From positions 1-45,671 of the forward strand of contig JAOXRT010000206.1 of the NCBI GenBank assembly GCA_025800365.1: a DNA stretch of 45,671 nt, read 5' to 3'. A model generated the notes under the pieces. It worked only from the letters and a program-made list of their open reading frames with translations, was not told the DNA's origin and searched no databases. Of this stretch, positions 35,125 through 42,384 are shown one piece after another. This stretch comes from Cellvibrionaceae bacterium (lineage in GTDB: Bacteria; Pseudomonadota; Gammaproteobacteria; Pseudomonadales; Cellvibrionaceae). Positions within the stretch are counted from its first letter, which is position 1; each line of letters begins with the position of its first letter. The translations under genes and the position numbers were made by a program.

Positions 35125-35430
35125 ATGAGCGAATTAAGTAAACGTACAAAAGACCTTGTGCATTGCCTCTATGAGTCTCGTGAGGCTCTTGAAGTGTGCG
35201 ACATGTTAGATAGAGAATGCGGAACCGAGACATTGTCATGTGATGGTTGGACACCTGAACAAATGGAACGTATCAGGTTTGGTGTATTGAAGTTAGCACA
35301 TGAAAATAAATTAGAATTAGACGCAGCGATACGTCTTGCACAAACAGACTGGCGAGATCTTCTTATGTCTGCAGGTTTTAGCCAAGACTTAAATGCACAT
35401 GAAAAGTGGGCTAAACATGCCAGCTACTAA
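35125..35430 (+). CDS. Cassette 3: hypothetical protein
   Basis: 101 residues, soluble, helical look, with the pair TDWRDLLMSAGFSQD near the end and a DGWTPEQMERIRFGVLKL segment. Not recognised with certainty; the sequence is reminiscent of small cassette-encoded proteins found in other arrays. The stop codon overlaps attC 3. Confidence 0.65.
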   Translation: MSELSKRTKDLVHCLYESREALEVCDMLDRECGTETLSCDGWTPEQMERIRFGVLKLAHENKLELDAAIRLAQTDWRDLLMSAGFSQDLNAHEKWAKHASY

Positions 35431-35463
35431 CAAGGCAAGCTGCAGTTGCTGGCGGCGTTATGC
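35425..35463 (+). repeat. attC site 3 (minimal)
   Basis: Only 39 bases from TACTAAC to GTTATGC. GCAA and TTGC form a 4-bp L''/L' stem around the loop GCTGCAG, and TGGCGGCGTTA is shared with attC 1. Shorter than usual attC sites (about 55-140). Confidence 0.65.
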
Positions 35464-35503
35464 ATCCTCTAGATCGAAGCAATAATCAGAGTTGAGAATA
35501 AAA

Positions 35504-36298
35504 TTGACAGAATTGAACGAAGAACAAAATAGACTCTTGAAAGAGCTTGCACAGTTCGAGAGTCAACTTGAGCAGCTACCCTCTGATTTTGGTCTCATAA
35601 ACGGAATGAGTAGTAGCTTTGATTACCAGCGTGGTAAATTACGATTCGACTCTTGGCTGGTACGGCATACAGACTGGATGCTCGATAATATTCCTGGCTC
35701 TGAGCAAGATGTTGAGTCCTTAAGACATCAATACCATGATAACAATTGTAATCCATCGGGCTCCGGTTATGGCACAAAGTCCCAGATGGTTAATACAGTT
35801 TTTATCAGGCCCTTTATCAATAGAATTGATTCGTTACGCCAAGACATAATGGCAGGCCATTTTGAGTCGGTTTACAAACCAACTGAGAACAAAGCCGCAG
35901 AAACCGCATTCGGCTTTGAGGGCTTATTACACCCACTCATAGTTCAAAGTTCTTTGGCTCTGTATAGAGATGGTCATCTACGGGAAGCTGTTCTCAATTC
36001 TGTTACTGCAATATTTGACCTAATTCGTGATAGATCAGGCGTAACAGAAGACGGCGATCGTCTAATTGGTCAAGTATTCTCTATCAAAGAACCTATCTTG
36101 ATATTGTCCGAGATTGAATCAGAATCGGGGCAAAATGATCAAAAGGGTTTTATGCAAATCTTCAAGGGAGCCTATCAAGGCATCCGGAACCCGAAGGCTC
36201 ATACATTGAACCACGACCTTAATAAAATGAAAGCGGCCCAGTACCTGGTTTTTGCTAGCATGCTAGCTCGTAGAGTTGAGGAAGCCAATGATGCATAA
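35504..36298 (+). CDS. Cassette 4: TIGR02391 (Ymh-like, HEPN-type) protein
   Basis: About 264 residues, no signal peptide. The N-terminal 120 residues are helical. The C-terminal part matches what I know of the TIGR02391 family: FEGLLHPLIVQSSLALYRDGHLREAV, then SGVTEDGDRLIGQVFS, GFMQIFKGAYQGIRNPKAH and a final helix with YLVFASMLARRVEEA. The segment RNPKAH is an R-x4-H motif, the catalytic signature of HEPN-fold ribonucleases, which are common in toxin and phage-defence proteins. Start is TTG; 35504 is chosen because a GAG-rich site precedes it, though 35492 is possible. RNase activity is inferred, not shown. Confidence 0.75.
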   Translation: MTELNEEQNRLLKELAQFESQLEQLPSDFGLINGMSSSFDYQRGKLRFDSWLVRHTDWMLDNIPGSEQDVESLRHQYHDNNCNPSGSGYGTKSQMVNTVFIRPFINRIDSLRQDIMAGHFESVYKPTENKAAETAFGFEGLLHPLIVQSSLALYRDGHLREAVLNSVTAIFDLIRDRSGVTEDGDRLIGQVFSIKEPILILSEIESESGQNDQKGFMQIFKGAYQGIRNPKAHTLNHDLNKMKAAQYLVFASMLARRVEEANDA

Positions 36299-36361
36299 CA
36301 AGGCACGCCAGTCGCGATACAAAAAGCTTTGCTTTTTGTATCGCTGCGTTTAGCGTTATCT
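36293..36361 (+). repeat. attC site 4
   Basis: 69 bases from GCATAAC to GTTATCT. The middle is a perfect 14-bp hairpin (GCGATACAAAAAGC at 36314-36327, complement at 36331-36344) with a TTT loop. Confidence 0.82.
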
Positions 36362-36375
36362 CTAAAGGAAAGATC

Positions 36376-36903
36376 GTGATAATACGAAATATATTTTTTT
36401 TGCTTCTGTTGCTTTCGGGAATAGCTCAGGCATATGAATTCGAAGATGGCTCCATAGAGATCCCAGAAGGCTTCGAAGGTCCTATTACTCAAAATATGGG
36501 GCAAGGGGTTAGTTCTACAGCCTTCAGTTTTCTTCATGGTGAAGCTGGAGGTACGTTGCTGCAAATAACAACGTGGAATCCTGGGCAGAAATTCCCAAAT
36601 ATGCCTAAAGAAGAACTAAAAGATGGATCAGCGCAATATCTTTTACAATTCCTTGGTGGCATAGAGCGGAAGCGTGAAAATTTCGAACGAGGTAAAGTCG
36701 AGTTTGTAGAGGTATCTGACCATCCATTGGCAAAAGTGAACTGGAAAGGTAATGTTATGGGTAAGAGTGTGCATGGAACTATGTATTGTTTTATATACAA
36801 TTCTAAAATATATAGCTTTCATACCCAGGATTTGGCTTCCTTCAATAAGAAGTATACCAATTTAGCGGTTAAAGCCTTTGAATCCATGCAGCTTAAGAGA
36901 TAA
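36376..36903 (+). CDS. Cassette 5: exported protein, unknown
   Basis: 175 residues from a GTG start with a GGAA site upstream. A signal peptide (IIRNIFFLLLLLSGIAQA) precedes a soluble part starting YEFEDGSIEIPEGFEGP. The pattern (short lead, then a globular domain ending in AVKAFESMQLKR) resembles periplasmic proteins of unknown function. Not recognised more closely. Confidence 0.7.
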   Translation: MIIRNIFFLLLLLSGIAQAYEFEDGSIEIPEGFEGPITQNMGQGVSSTAFSFLHGEAGGTLLQITTWNPGQKFPNMPKEELKDGSAQYLLQFLGGIERKRENFERGKVEFVEVSDHPLAKVNWKGNVMGKSVHGTMYCFIYNSKIYSFHTQDLASFNKKYTNLAVKAFESMQLKR

Positions 36904-37001
36904 CAAGTTGCTCAATCATCGCTCCGCTGGACAGGCAAAGCAGCGCTCATTTTCGCATAAAAGTATCGCCACTTTGCCTGCCGGTTAGCAAGGCGTTAAG
37001 A
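36898..37001 (+). repeat. attC site 5
   Basis: 104 bases from AGATAAC to GTTAAGA. TTGCT and AGCAA pair as L''/L', and GGACAGGCAAAG pairs with CTTTGCCTGCC further in. Well preserved. Confidence 0.83.
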
Positions 37002-37007
37002 GTAAGT

Positions 37008-37250
37008 ATGTCTGAGCAATATTGCCCAAGCTGTAAAGAAAAAGCCTTTGTTTGGTCGCTCGATGAAGAGTCCAGCATAAATACAAAGTGGCACTGCTTA
37101 TCGTGCAAGTATCAAGCAGAGGAGAACGAATCCTTGGAAAGTGCGTGCAGTAAATGCGGTACGGAAAACTTGATATATTTAAAGTCTGGCAGTGAGTACC
37201 TTGGGTTCTGCACTAAATGCCAGCATAAATCAAAGGCGGACGCATGGTAG
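37008..37250 (+). CDS. Cassette 6: double zinc-ribbon protein
   Basis: 80 residues with four Cys-x2-Cys knuckles (CPSC, CLSC, CSKC, CTKC), hence probably two small zinc ribbons and no other domain. Might bind nucleic acid or protein. The ATG lies 7 bases after attC 5. Confidence 0.75.
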   Translation: MSEQYCPSCKEKAFVWSLDEESSINTKWHCLSCKYQAEENESLESACSKCGTENLIYLKSGSEYLGFCTKCQHKSKADAW

Positions 37251-37260
37251 CTAGCGTCAC

Positions 37261-37353
37261 TCTTAACAAGCCAATTAATTACGCGCCTTCGGCGCCGGAC
37301 AGCTTACACTGAGCTTCGCTCCGTTTCAGCTGCCGGTTACTGAAGCGTTAAGC
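37261..37353 (+). repeat. attC site 6
   Basis: 93 bases from TCTTAAC to GTTAAGC (exact core). The centre has GCGCC-TTC-GGCGC as a hairpin and CTGAGC...GTTTCAG elements. Confidence 0.83.
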
Positions 37354-37374
37354 CCTGTTGGTTTTGAAGGAACA

Positions 37375-38361
37375 ATGAAGATATCGGCTTTACATAGACT
37401 CTATAACGTTTACGGCGGTCAGAAATCCATTTCAATGGCGGGTTACTGGTTGGAGCACAACTCACCAGAATTCGGCATTGCAATTGATGAGATCGAGATA
37501 ATCATGCATTTCTATCACGATGGCCCTGCGAGAAAATCATTGGAGTCAATGCAAAAGGAGTTTCATCAGACATTAAAATCTCTGCCGAAGTCCAAGTTCC
37601 TTAGAAAGAAAAAGCAACTCACCCTAGAAATTGAAGGAACATTTATTACCGGGTATGAAATTGAGAGACTAAGTAAGCCTCCTATTCAAATCAATCCGGC
37701 GTGGGTTAAGTCAGCACTTCATACAATCGTAGAGGCGCTCCCATTTTTAGAGAAAAAACTCAAGAAAAGTGATGATTTTGATTTCAAGAGTTTCAAAGCG
37801 TATTGCAAAGACAGATTGAGCGCTCTTCCTTCAACCATTGAAGAGCTTCAGCCAGTTTACGACGAGGTTCTTTCAAGCAGAAAAGCAGCATTTGAAAAGC
37901 TCGATCCCTGGGAAAAGCTGGATATAAGCTGGGAGGATTATCACGAGACTGCCCGTGCGTTGTTGCCAGACCCATTTCTCTGGAGTGTCACTGATGAATT
38001 TTCGCCAAATGGGAACGATACAGGGGCAGATACTCTAGAATTATTTAAAGAATGGAATAAAAAGAATGAAACTAGATGTACTATTGAATTCTTATCTAAA
38101 CTGATGATTGATTGGGAAATAGATATTAAAAGCCCTTACGCAAATGAATATTCATCGTACACATATTTTCAGGCTACTGTAGGGCTTGCCTTCGCTTCTG
38201 CAAAAATAAGAGGTGAATGCGAAGATGAACTGAAAAAATTAGCTAGTGCTGCACTTGATCGCCAGATAAACACGATGTCCCTTGATGTTGGCTGGGAATT
38301 TAAAGATGAATGTGTGAACAAACTAGCTATATGCAAGTCAATCATCGAAAAAATGGCTTAA
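37375..38361 (+). CDS. Cassette 7: large hypothetical protein
   Basis: 328 residues, the largest product in the array; no signal peptide or membrane segment. A GAAGGAA ribosome site lies 5 bases before the ATG. The protein is helical and charged, with KFLRKKKQLTLEIEG near 85-100 and a C-terminal half rich in helices (CTIEFLSKLMIDWEIDIK...). Not recognised; no catalytic motif found. Confidence 0.72.
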   Translation: MKISALHRLYNVYGGQKSISMAGYWLEHNSPEFGIAIDEIEIIMHFYHDGPARKSLESMQKEFHQTLKSLPKSKFLRKKKQLTLEIEGTFITGYEIERLSKPPIQINPAWVKSALHTIVEALPFLEKKLKKSDDFDFKSFKAYCKDRLSALPSTIEELQPVYDEVLSSRKAAFEKLDPWEKLDISWEDYHETARALLPDPFLWSVTDEFSPNGNDTGADTLELFKEWNKKNETRCTIEFLSKLMIDWEIDIKSPYANEYSSYTYFQATVGLAFASAKIRGECEDELKKLASAALDRQINTMSLDVGWEFKDECVNKLAICKSIIEKMA

Positions 38362-38422
38362 CAAAGTGCTGCTAGGGACAAACCCACGCAACCCTGCGGT
38401 TCGCCCAGAGCAGGCGTTAAAA
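38356..38422 (+). repeat. attC site 7
   Basis: 67 bases from GCTTAAC to GTTAAAA. TGCT and AGCA pair as L''/L'; GGG...CCC elements pair in the loop region. Confidence 0.8.
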
Positions 38423-38429
38423 TAAAAAC

Positions 38430-38690
38430 ATGGTTATATTTGTAATTACTAGAGAAGGATTTATAGAGCTAGAACCAATTGTTTCAACGGGGCTCTACCC
38501 AGTTTGGATTGGGGCTGGAGTTCTTAGCAGTGAGGAAGTGAATTTTATTCGGTCTCGAAATATTGATATCACTGACTTTAGCTACCGAATAGACCCGGGT
38601 AATAAGCAAGAATTGGAAGCTGCCCTATCTATAATTTCAGAGCATCACCCTGGAGAAAAGGTGTGGGTAGATTGTCAGCCCGAAATTTAA
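38430..38690 (+). CDS. Cassette 8: small hypothetical protein
   Basis: 86 residues, no signal or membrane segment, alternating strand-helix look (VIFVITREGFIELEPI...). Not recognised. The ATG lies 7 bases after attC 7. Confidence 0.65.
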   Translation: MVIFVITREGFIELEPIVSTGLYPVWIGAGVLSSEEVNFIRSRNIDITDFSYRIDPGNKQELEAALSIISEHHPGEKVWVDCQPEI

Positions 38691-38774
38691 CAAGCGATTG
38701 TTGTGCGTCGCAAAAAAACGCGGTGGACGACAAAATCGGTAGCGGATCACTACCCCCAGAGCTAGGCGTTACAT
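38685..38774 (+). repeat. attC site 8
   Basis: 90 bases from ATTTAAC (exact R'') to GTTACAT (one base off). The shared AACAAGC start and GGCGTTA end are kept. Confidence 0.78.
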
Positions 38775-38795
38775 ATTTTGATACTGGAGTGAAAT

Positions 38796-39461
38796 TTGAG
38801 TATCGCAGAAAATGGTTTTGAGATTCACTCTAGTTTTCTAGGTGGTGATTCAATTAATGAAATTATTACAGAGCTTGAGGCTTTAGATTCCGACTATCCT
38901 AAACATGGAATCCGTAATGCCGAGAAGAAGCTTTCCTCCGTTAAAGATCTCGTCGAGTCAGATCTGCTTCTGGATAAAGCAAAAAGCTATCTATCCGGAG
39001 CCCCGCAAGTGGTTCGAGTGATCATCTTTGATAAAACCGCTGATAAAAACTGGCTTGTTACTTGGCATCAAGATAAGACCATTTCAGTTAGTGGCAAAAA
39101 GGAGATAAATGGCTGGAGGGCATGGACTCTGAAAGATGGTGTTCATCATGTTCAACCAGGCCTAAATGTCCTTGAAGAGATGGTGACATTCCGCATTCAC
39201 CTTGATGACACAAATGAGAGTAATGGCTGCTTAAAAGTAATTCCAAAGAGTCAACATTTAGGTATTCTAAGTAAAAAAGAACAAGATAGAGTTGTCGCCG
39301 AATCAGAAGAATATATCTGTTCGGCTAAATCCGGGGATTTATTGGTAATGCGGCCTCATTTACTGCATTCATCAAGTAAAGGCACAGAGCCAAGTCGCCG
39401 TCGAATTGTCCATATAGAGTACAGTAGCTTTCAATTACCAGAGGGGCTAGCATGGGCTTGA
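38796..39461 (+). CDS. Cassette 9: phytanoyl-CoA dioxygenase (PhyH)-like protein
   Basis: 221 residues from a TTG start with a GGAGTG ribosome site. The PhyH / Fe(II)-2-oxoglutarate dioxygenase ligands are visible: His91-x-Asp93 in TWHQDKT, the distal His191 in RPHLLHSSS and the Arg pair at 201-203 (RRRIVH), which would hold 2-oxoglutarate. The DDTNESNGCLKVIPKSQHLG segment is typical of the family. Substrate unknown; such enzymes hydroxylate small molecules. One of only two cassette products with a clear enzyme or RNase-type signature. Confidence 0.88.
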   Translation: MSIAENGFEIHSSFLGGDSINEIITELEALDSDYPKHGIRNAEKKLSSVKDLVESDLLLDKAKSYLSGAPQVVRVIIFDKTADKNWLVTWHQDKTISVSGKKEINGWRAWTLKDGVHHVQPGLNVLEEMVTFRIHLDDTNESNGCLKVIPKSQHLGILSKKEQDRVVAESEEYICSAKSGDLLVMRPHLLHSSSKGTEPSRRRIVHIEYSSFQLPEGLAWA

Positions 39462-39468
39462 AAAGCGC

Positions 39469-39526
39469 ATGTAACGAGGGCTACATCAGGCTCGTAAAAC
39501 TGTCGCTACTGAGCCAAGCGTTAACC
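39469..39526 (+). repeat. attC site 9
   Basis: 58 bases from ATGTAAC to GTTAACC. GGCT pairs with AGCC, and CAGGCTC with GAGCC further in. The last site with an intact core. Confidence 0.75.
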
Positions 39527-39528
39527 CC

Positions 39529-39891
39529 ATGGAAAGCAGTGTGATTTCAAAAATTTGCTACAAAGTATTGATTTTCGGATATTCTGCCCTTGCGATACTG
39601 TATCTCTATGCATCCATCAACAATGCTTATGAGAATTTTAATGGTAATCGCACAATTGGAGCAATTTTAATACTGGCTTATTTTTCCATTATGGTAATCG
39701 GGCTGATAACGCATTCGGTTGTTTTTTCGTTGATAAGCACATTGAATTTTACTCTTGGAACGGTATTCTTTGCCTGCTTAGTTTCTGCGCGATCTTCCGA
39801 AATAGATACACAGTTATTAGTTTATATATTTTTAGGCGTTCTAGGCATAATAATATCGATGACTTCTTTAAAGTTTAAAAATACGTCGTAA
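39529..39891 (+). CDS. Cassette 10: small membrane protein
   Basis: 120 residues with about four transmembrane segments (10-28, 42-62, 65-88, 95-113). Not recognised. It starts 2 bases after attC 9. Together with cassettes 5, 12, 14 and 16, it shows how many products are placed in or across the membrane. Confidence 0.68.
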   Translation: MESSVISKICYKVLIFGYSALAILYLYASINNAYENFNGNRTIGAILILAYFSIMVIGLITHSVVFSLISTLNFTLGTVFFACLVSARSSEIDTQLLVYIFLGVLGIIISMTSLKFKNTS

Positions 39892-39974
39892 GAAGGCGCA
39901 GTAATCGCCCCCTCAGCCGCGGGGAGTGCCAAAACGCAGCGCTTTCTTGTCGCCCGTTGTGCGGGGCCTTAGGA
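39886..39974 (+). repeat. attC site 10 with compensating core change (TAAG/CTTA)
   Basis: 89 bases from TCGTAAG to CTTAGGA. Compared with the neighbours, R'' TAACAAGG has become TAAGAAGG and R' GGCGTTAG has become GGCCTTAG. Both are at the same positions and the changes compensate, so the stem still pairs, but the AAC/GTT triplet that the integrase cuts is lost. Confidence 0.65.
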
Positions 39975-39984
39975 ATTTTAAGAT

Positions 39985-40302
39985 ATGAGTCAACTTACAC
40001 AGGGAAAAGAACGACGACTTATGTACGTCGAAAACAAAGAAGGTGAAATCGATGGGTTTCGCGCACGGATCGGGTGGGTTACATTTTCTAAAACGGGAAA
40101 GACTATTTACTATCGAAATCGATCACTAGCCCGCTTAAAGGGCGGCGGGGTAGCAGGGAACTACTTTTGCGAAGAGACCCATGAAGAATATTGGGTTTCG
40201 GGTGTAAAGAAAAATGGATCAAACATGCACTGGGCAGAATCAGTATCTCTACATATTGATGACGATGCATGTGATGAATATGCAGCTCTTAAGAACTCAT
40301 AA
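39985..40302 (+). CDS. Cassette 11: small conserved cassette-type protein
   Basis: 105 residues with the pattern ERRLMYVENKEGEIDGFRARIGWVTFSKTGKTIYYRNRSL...EEYWVSGVKKNGSNMHW. I recall this as a widespread small protein found repeatedly in integron arrays and elsewhere, of unknown function and often wrongly labelled as an enzyme of isoprenoid synthesis. There is no signal peptide; the fold looks beta-rich. It ends just before a degenerate junction. Confidence 0.75.
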   Translation: MSQLTQGKERRLMYVENKEGEIDGFRARIGWVTFSKTGKTIYYRNRSLARLKGGGVAGNYFCEETHEEYWVSGVKKNGSNMHWAESVSLHIDDDACDEYAALKNS

Positions 40303-40357
40303 AAAGACTGAGCGTAGAACTCAAAAATGCGAGCGCTGATGCCATTTGGAGTTATGG
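40296..40357 (+). repeat. Possible degenerate attC 11
   Basis: A TCATAAA...GTTATGG pair would be R'' with AAC changed to AAA and an R' of the GTTATG type. Pairing inside is poor; low confidence, and the two flanking ORFs could also be one two-gene cassette. Confidence 0.3.
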
Positions 40358-40362
40358 ACAAT

Positions 40363-40788
40363 ATGAAAATACTGATGACTTTAACTTTGATCTTGTTCCT
40401 TGCTCCGTTTGCGAATGCATGTGAGCCTGTTATTAGCACGGAGAAAAAGTCGTTGAAAGAAACAATAGCTGAATCATTTGATTCAGCTGATCTGGTTGCG
40501 ATCGTATATGTAAAAAACATCGCCAAAAACAGTGACTCTCGGGAAGTAGATGTCCATTTTAAAGTCCTTGAATCATTTAAGGGGCTAGAAGGTGACTTCA
40601 GTACTGGATGGGTCGCCGAGTGTTGCTTGTGCCAAAAACACTTCGTGCAAGGCAAAGCTTATGTAGTTTATGCTTCGAGACCAGATGATGATCGGAAATA
40701 CTGGGAGATTGATGGATATGGTCCGAGTAAATCTATTACTCAACTTTCAGTAAGTGAATTTTCCCAATTAAGGAAACTTAGTAAGTAA
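40363..40788 (+). CDS. Cassette 12: exported NTR/TIMP-like protein
   Basis: About 141 residues from ATG 40363 (GGAG 11 bases upstream; the open frame begins at 40327). A signal peptide (MKILMTLTLILFLAPFANA) precedes ACEPV, so Cys is at the mature N-terminus. The rest (SADLVAIVYVKNIAKNS, then FKVLESFKGLEGDF and CCLCQKHFVQGKAYVVYASR) resembles netrin/TIMP-like domains, which begin with Cys and carry similar strands. Function unknown. Confidence 0.68.
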   Translation: MKILMTLTLILFLAPFANACEPVISTEKKSLKETIAESFDSADLVAIVYVKNIAKNSDSREVDVHFKVLESFKGLEGDFSTGWVAECCLCQKHFVQGKAYVVYASRPDDDRKYWEIDGYGPSKSITQLSVSEFSQLRKLSK

Positions 40789-40790
40789 AT

Positions 40791-40826
40791 GCATAACAAG
40801 GTAGAATCCGTCAATTTTTCGTAGGC
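40791..40826 (+). repeat. Possible truncated attC 12
   Basis: GCATAACAAGG is a normal R'' beginning, but no regular R' follows; CGTAGGC (about 40820-40826) looks like CGTTAGGC with one T lost. Short and degenerate. Confidence 0.4.
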
Positions 40827-41015
40827 TTGATTGACTCCGTACTAATCATTGCATCCGTTTGGTATTTGTCATCACAGATCTTTGGAGGTGGCCCCTTGTT
40901 TAGTGCTCGATCAGATCAATCGATTTTTAATGCTATAATGTTTACCGTGTTTTTTGGGATTCCTAGGTTAACGTATGTGGCGAAAGCCAAATTTGGTCTT
41001 AGCAAAAGGCTCTAA
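40827..41015 (+). CDS. Cassette 13: very small membrane protein (possibly truncated)
   Basis: 62 residues from a TTG start, two hydrophobic segments (about 5-18, 35-52) and a basic tail. No good ribosome site is visible, so it may be the rest of a longer gene cut at its 5' end. Not recognised. Confidence 0.45.
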   Translation: MIDSVLIIASVWYLSSQIFGGGPLFSARSDQSIFNAIMFTVFFGIPRLTYVAKAKFGLSKRL

Positions 41016-41058
41016 CAAAGCCAAGCACTGGAGTAAGCTGCCTGAATTCGCGCTAGAA
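41010..41058 (+). repeat. Degenerate attC 13
   Basis: 49 bases from CTCTAAC (normal R'') to GCTAGAA (R' with T changed to C). Pairing of the arms is weak. Confidence 0.5.
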
Positions 41059-41063
41059 TAACT

Positions 41064-41615
41064 ATGCAAAAACTAGCCATTACAACACTAATTATAGGCC
41101 TTGGAGGCTGCTCTACCGCCTCGACAAAGGAATCGGAGTGTTATACGCAGAATTCATACTGGAAGTATTCGTCCGCTCTGTTCTCTGAAGAAGCTGCGAA
41201 ATGGCCTGAAGTAAAGCCTTATGTATCTGAAAAGGTATTAGCTAAGGTAGCACGAGATCTAGAAGAGAAGGCGAATGCTATTCTTACTGAGTATAAAAGC
41301 TATAAGCTCGGCAATATGAATGAGTCAGAACAAGCCGCTGTTTTCCCTGAGTTACTCAAAATTGCCAAAAGGTACATCGAAGTAAACGAGGAATTGAAAG
41401 AATATGAACATTCATATTTGATTTCCCGAAATAACGTTATTGTTTCAGCTTTCAAAAAAGCGGAAAAAGAAGTGAACTCCCTGACAAGAGCAGGAAGAGC
41501 GTGCTTTGATGAGGTAGAATATACTCAAGAGGTTAGAAGTAGAGTATTTCAGCATATCCGGAAAAATGCTAACAATCTAAGGCCAGTCGAGGCAACAAAC
41601 GCGCATTTGCTTTAA
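41064..41615 (+). CDS. Cassette 14: lipoprotein, unknown
   Basis: 183 residues with a lipobox (LIIGLGGC, Cys16), so it is probably lipid-anchored. The mature part is largely helical (ARDLEEKANAILTEYKSYKL...). Not recognised. Its 3' end overlaps a possible decayed attC (TGCTAAC at 41567, TTTAAGC at 41611-41617), so its reading frame may have run into an old site. Confidence 0.65.
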   Translation: MQKLAITTLIIGLGGCSTASTKESECYTQNSYWKYSSALFSEEAAKWPEVKPYVSEKVLAKVARDLEEKANAILTEYKSYKLGNMNESEQAAVFPELLKIAKRYIEVNEELKEYEHSYLISRNNVIVSAFKKAEKEVNSLTRAGRACFDEVEYTQEVRSRVFQHIRKNANNLRPVEATNAHLL

Positions 41616-41620
41616 GCGTC

Positions 41621-42028
41621 ATGTTTCTTTCTAAATATATGTATAAGTTTTCATTAGCTCTAGTTGTTTTAATATTCAGCTCCGTTTCGAAAGGATTTGA
41701 AATGCAAACCACTTCGTATGATGAATCACACATGAAAATTGTTGAGTCAGGATTCAACAAGTTCAAAGACCACTTTGCGAAAAGCAGTGATGAAGACAAG
41801 AATTCCCTACTGTTTTGCCTAGAAAGGTATGTTGACCCATATTTTGAAACAACTGTAGATTATGAATCGGAATTATATGATTGGCTTTTTGAATTGTTGG
41901 GAAGTGATGAGCCAATAAGAGTAAAAGAGCATGCCTTAGACGTTTTAACCTGGGACGAATCTCGAAATATGAGTGAATGCGAAATAAACAGTGATGGGGC
42001 GCTTGATTGTACCGACGAAGAGCAGTGA
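41621..42028 (+). CDS. Cassette 15: exported or membrane-anchored small protein
   Basis: 135 residues, N-terminal hydrophobic stretch (YKFSLALVVLIFSSVSKG), then an acidic helical part with two Cys near the end. It starts 6 bases after the previous stop, with no clear attC between; the two may sit in one cassette. Not recognised. Confidence 0.6.
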   Translation: MFLSKYMYKFSLALVVLIFSSVSKGFEMQTTSYDESHMKIVESGFNKFKDHFAKSSDEDKNSLLFCLERYVDPYFETTVDYESELYDWLFELLGSDEPIRVKEHALDVLTWDESRNMSECEINSDGALDCTDEEQ

Positions 42029-42029
42029 A

Positions 42030-42134
42030 ATATAACAAACCAATGGACAAAGCTGTTTTACTGCCGGATACATACTTGCCGGGCACAAACCTCGAAACTA
42101 TAGCCACGGTTGTTCCTGACATTAAGTGTTTAAA
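42030..42134 (+). repeat. Degenerate attC 15
   Basis: ATATAACAAAC is an R''-like start; the far end has GTTTAAA (42128-42134) rather than a regular core. Partial stems only. The following 250 bases (to 42384) hold no gene, only very short reading frames. Confidence 0.35.
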
Positions 42135-42318
42135 GTAGCCCTGACTTACATCGCTGTATTCAGTTCACTGAAGGAAAAACCAAATATAATCAAACTTGTA
42201 TGGCTGGAAGCGATCTAGATAATTACGCTAAAATCAGCTGCAATCTATATCAATCGAAGATTAGCACTACACAGCCTAGCTAAGAGGTGCTATTCAATGA
42301 TCATACTACAAAGTAAAC

Positions 42319-42379
42319 GTGTGACAAGGTGCTGTTTCGGAGTTTTGCTTGGCTCCGCGCTCAATGCACGGAGCTAGAG
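42319..42379 (+). repeat. Degenerate attC before cassette 16
   Basis: GTGTGACAAGG (R'' with A changed to G) to GCTAGAG (R' with T changed to C), 61 bases. CGGAG and CTCCG, and GTGC and GCAC, form inner stems, so the fold is kept while both cores have mutated. Confidence 0.5.
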
Positions 42380-42384
42380 TATCT

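Noticed and set aside
36314-36344. Perfect 14-bp hairpin as an intrinsic terminator
   Set aside because: It is enclosed by TAAC and GTTA core sites and has no T-run, so it is the stem of attC 4.
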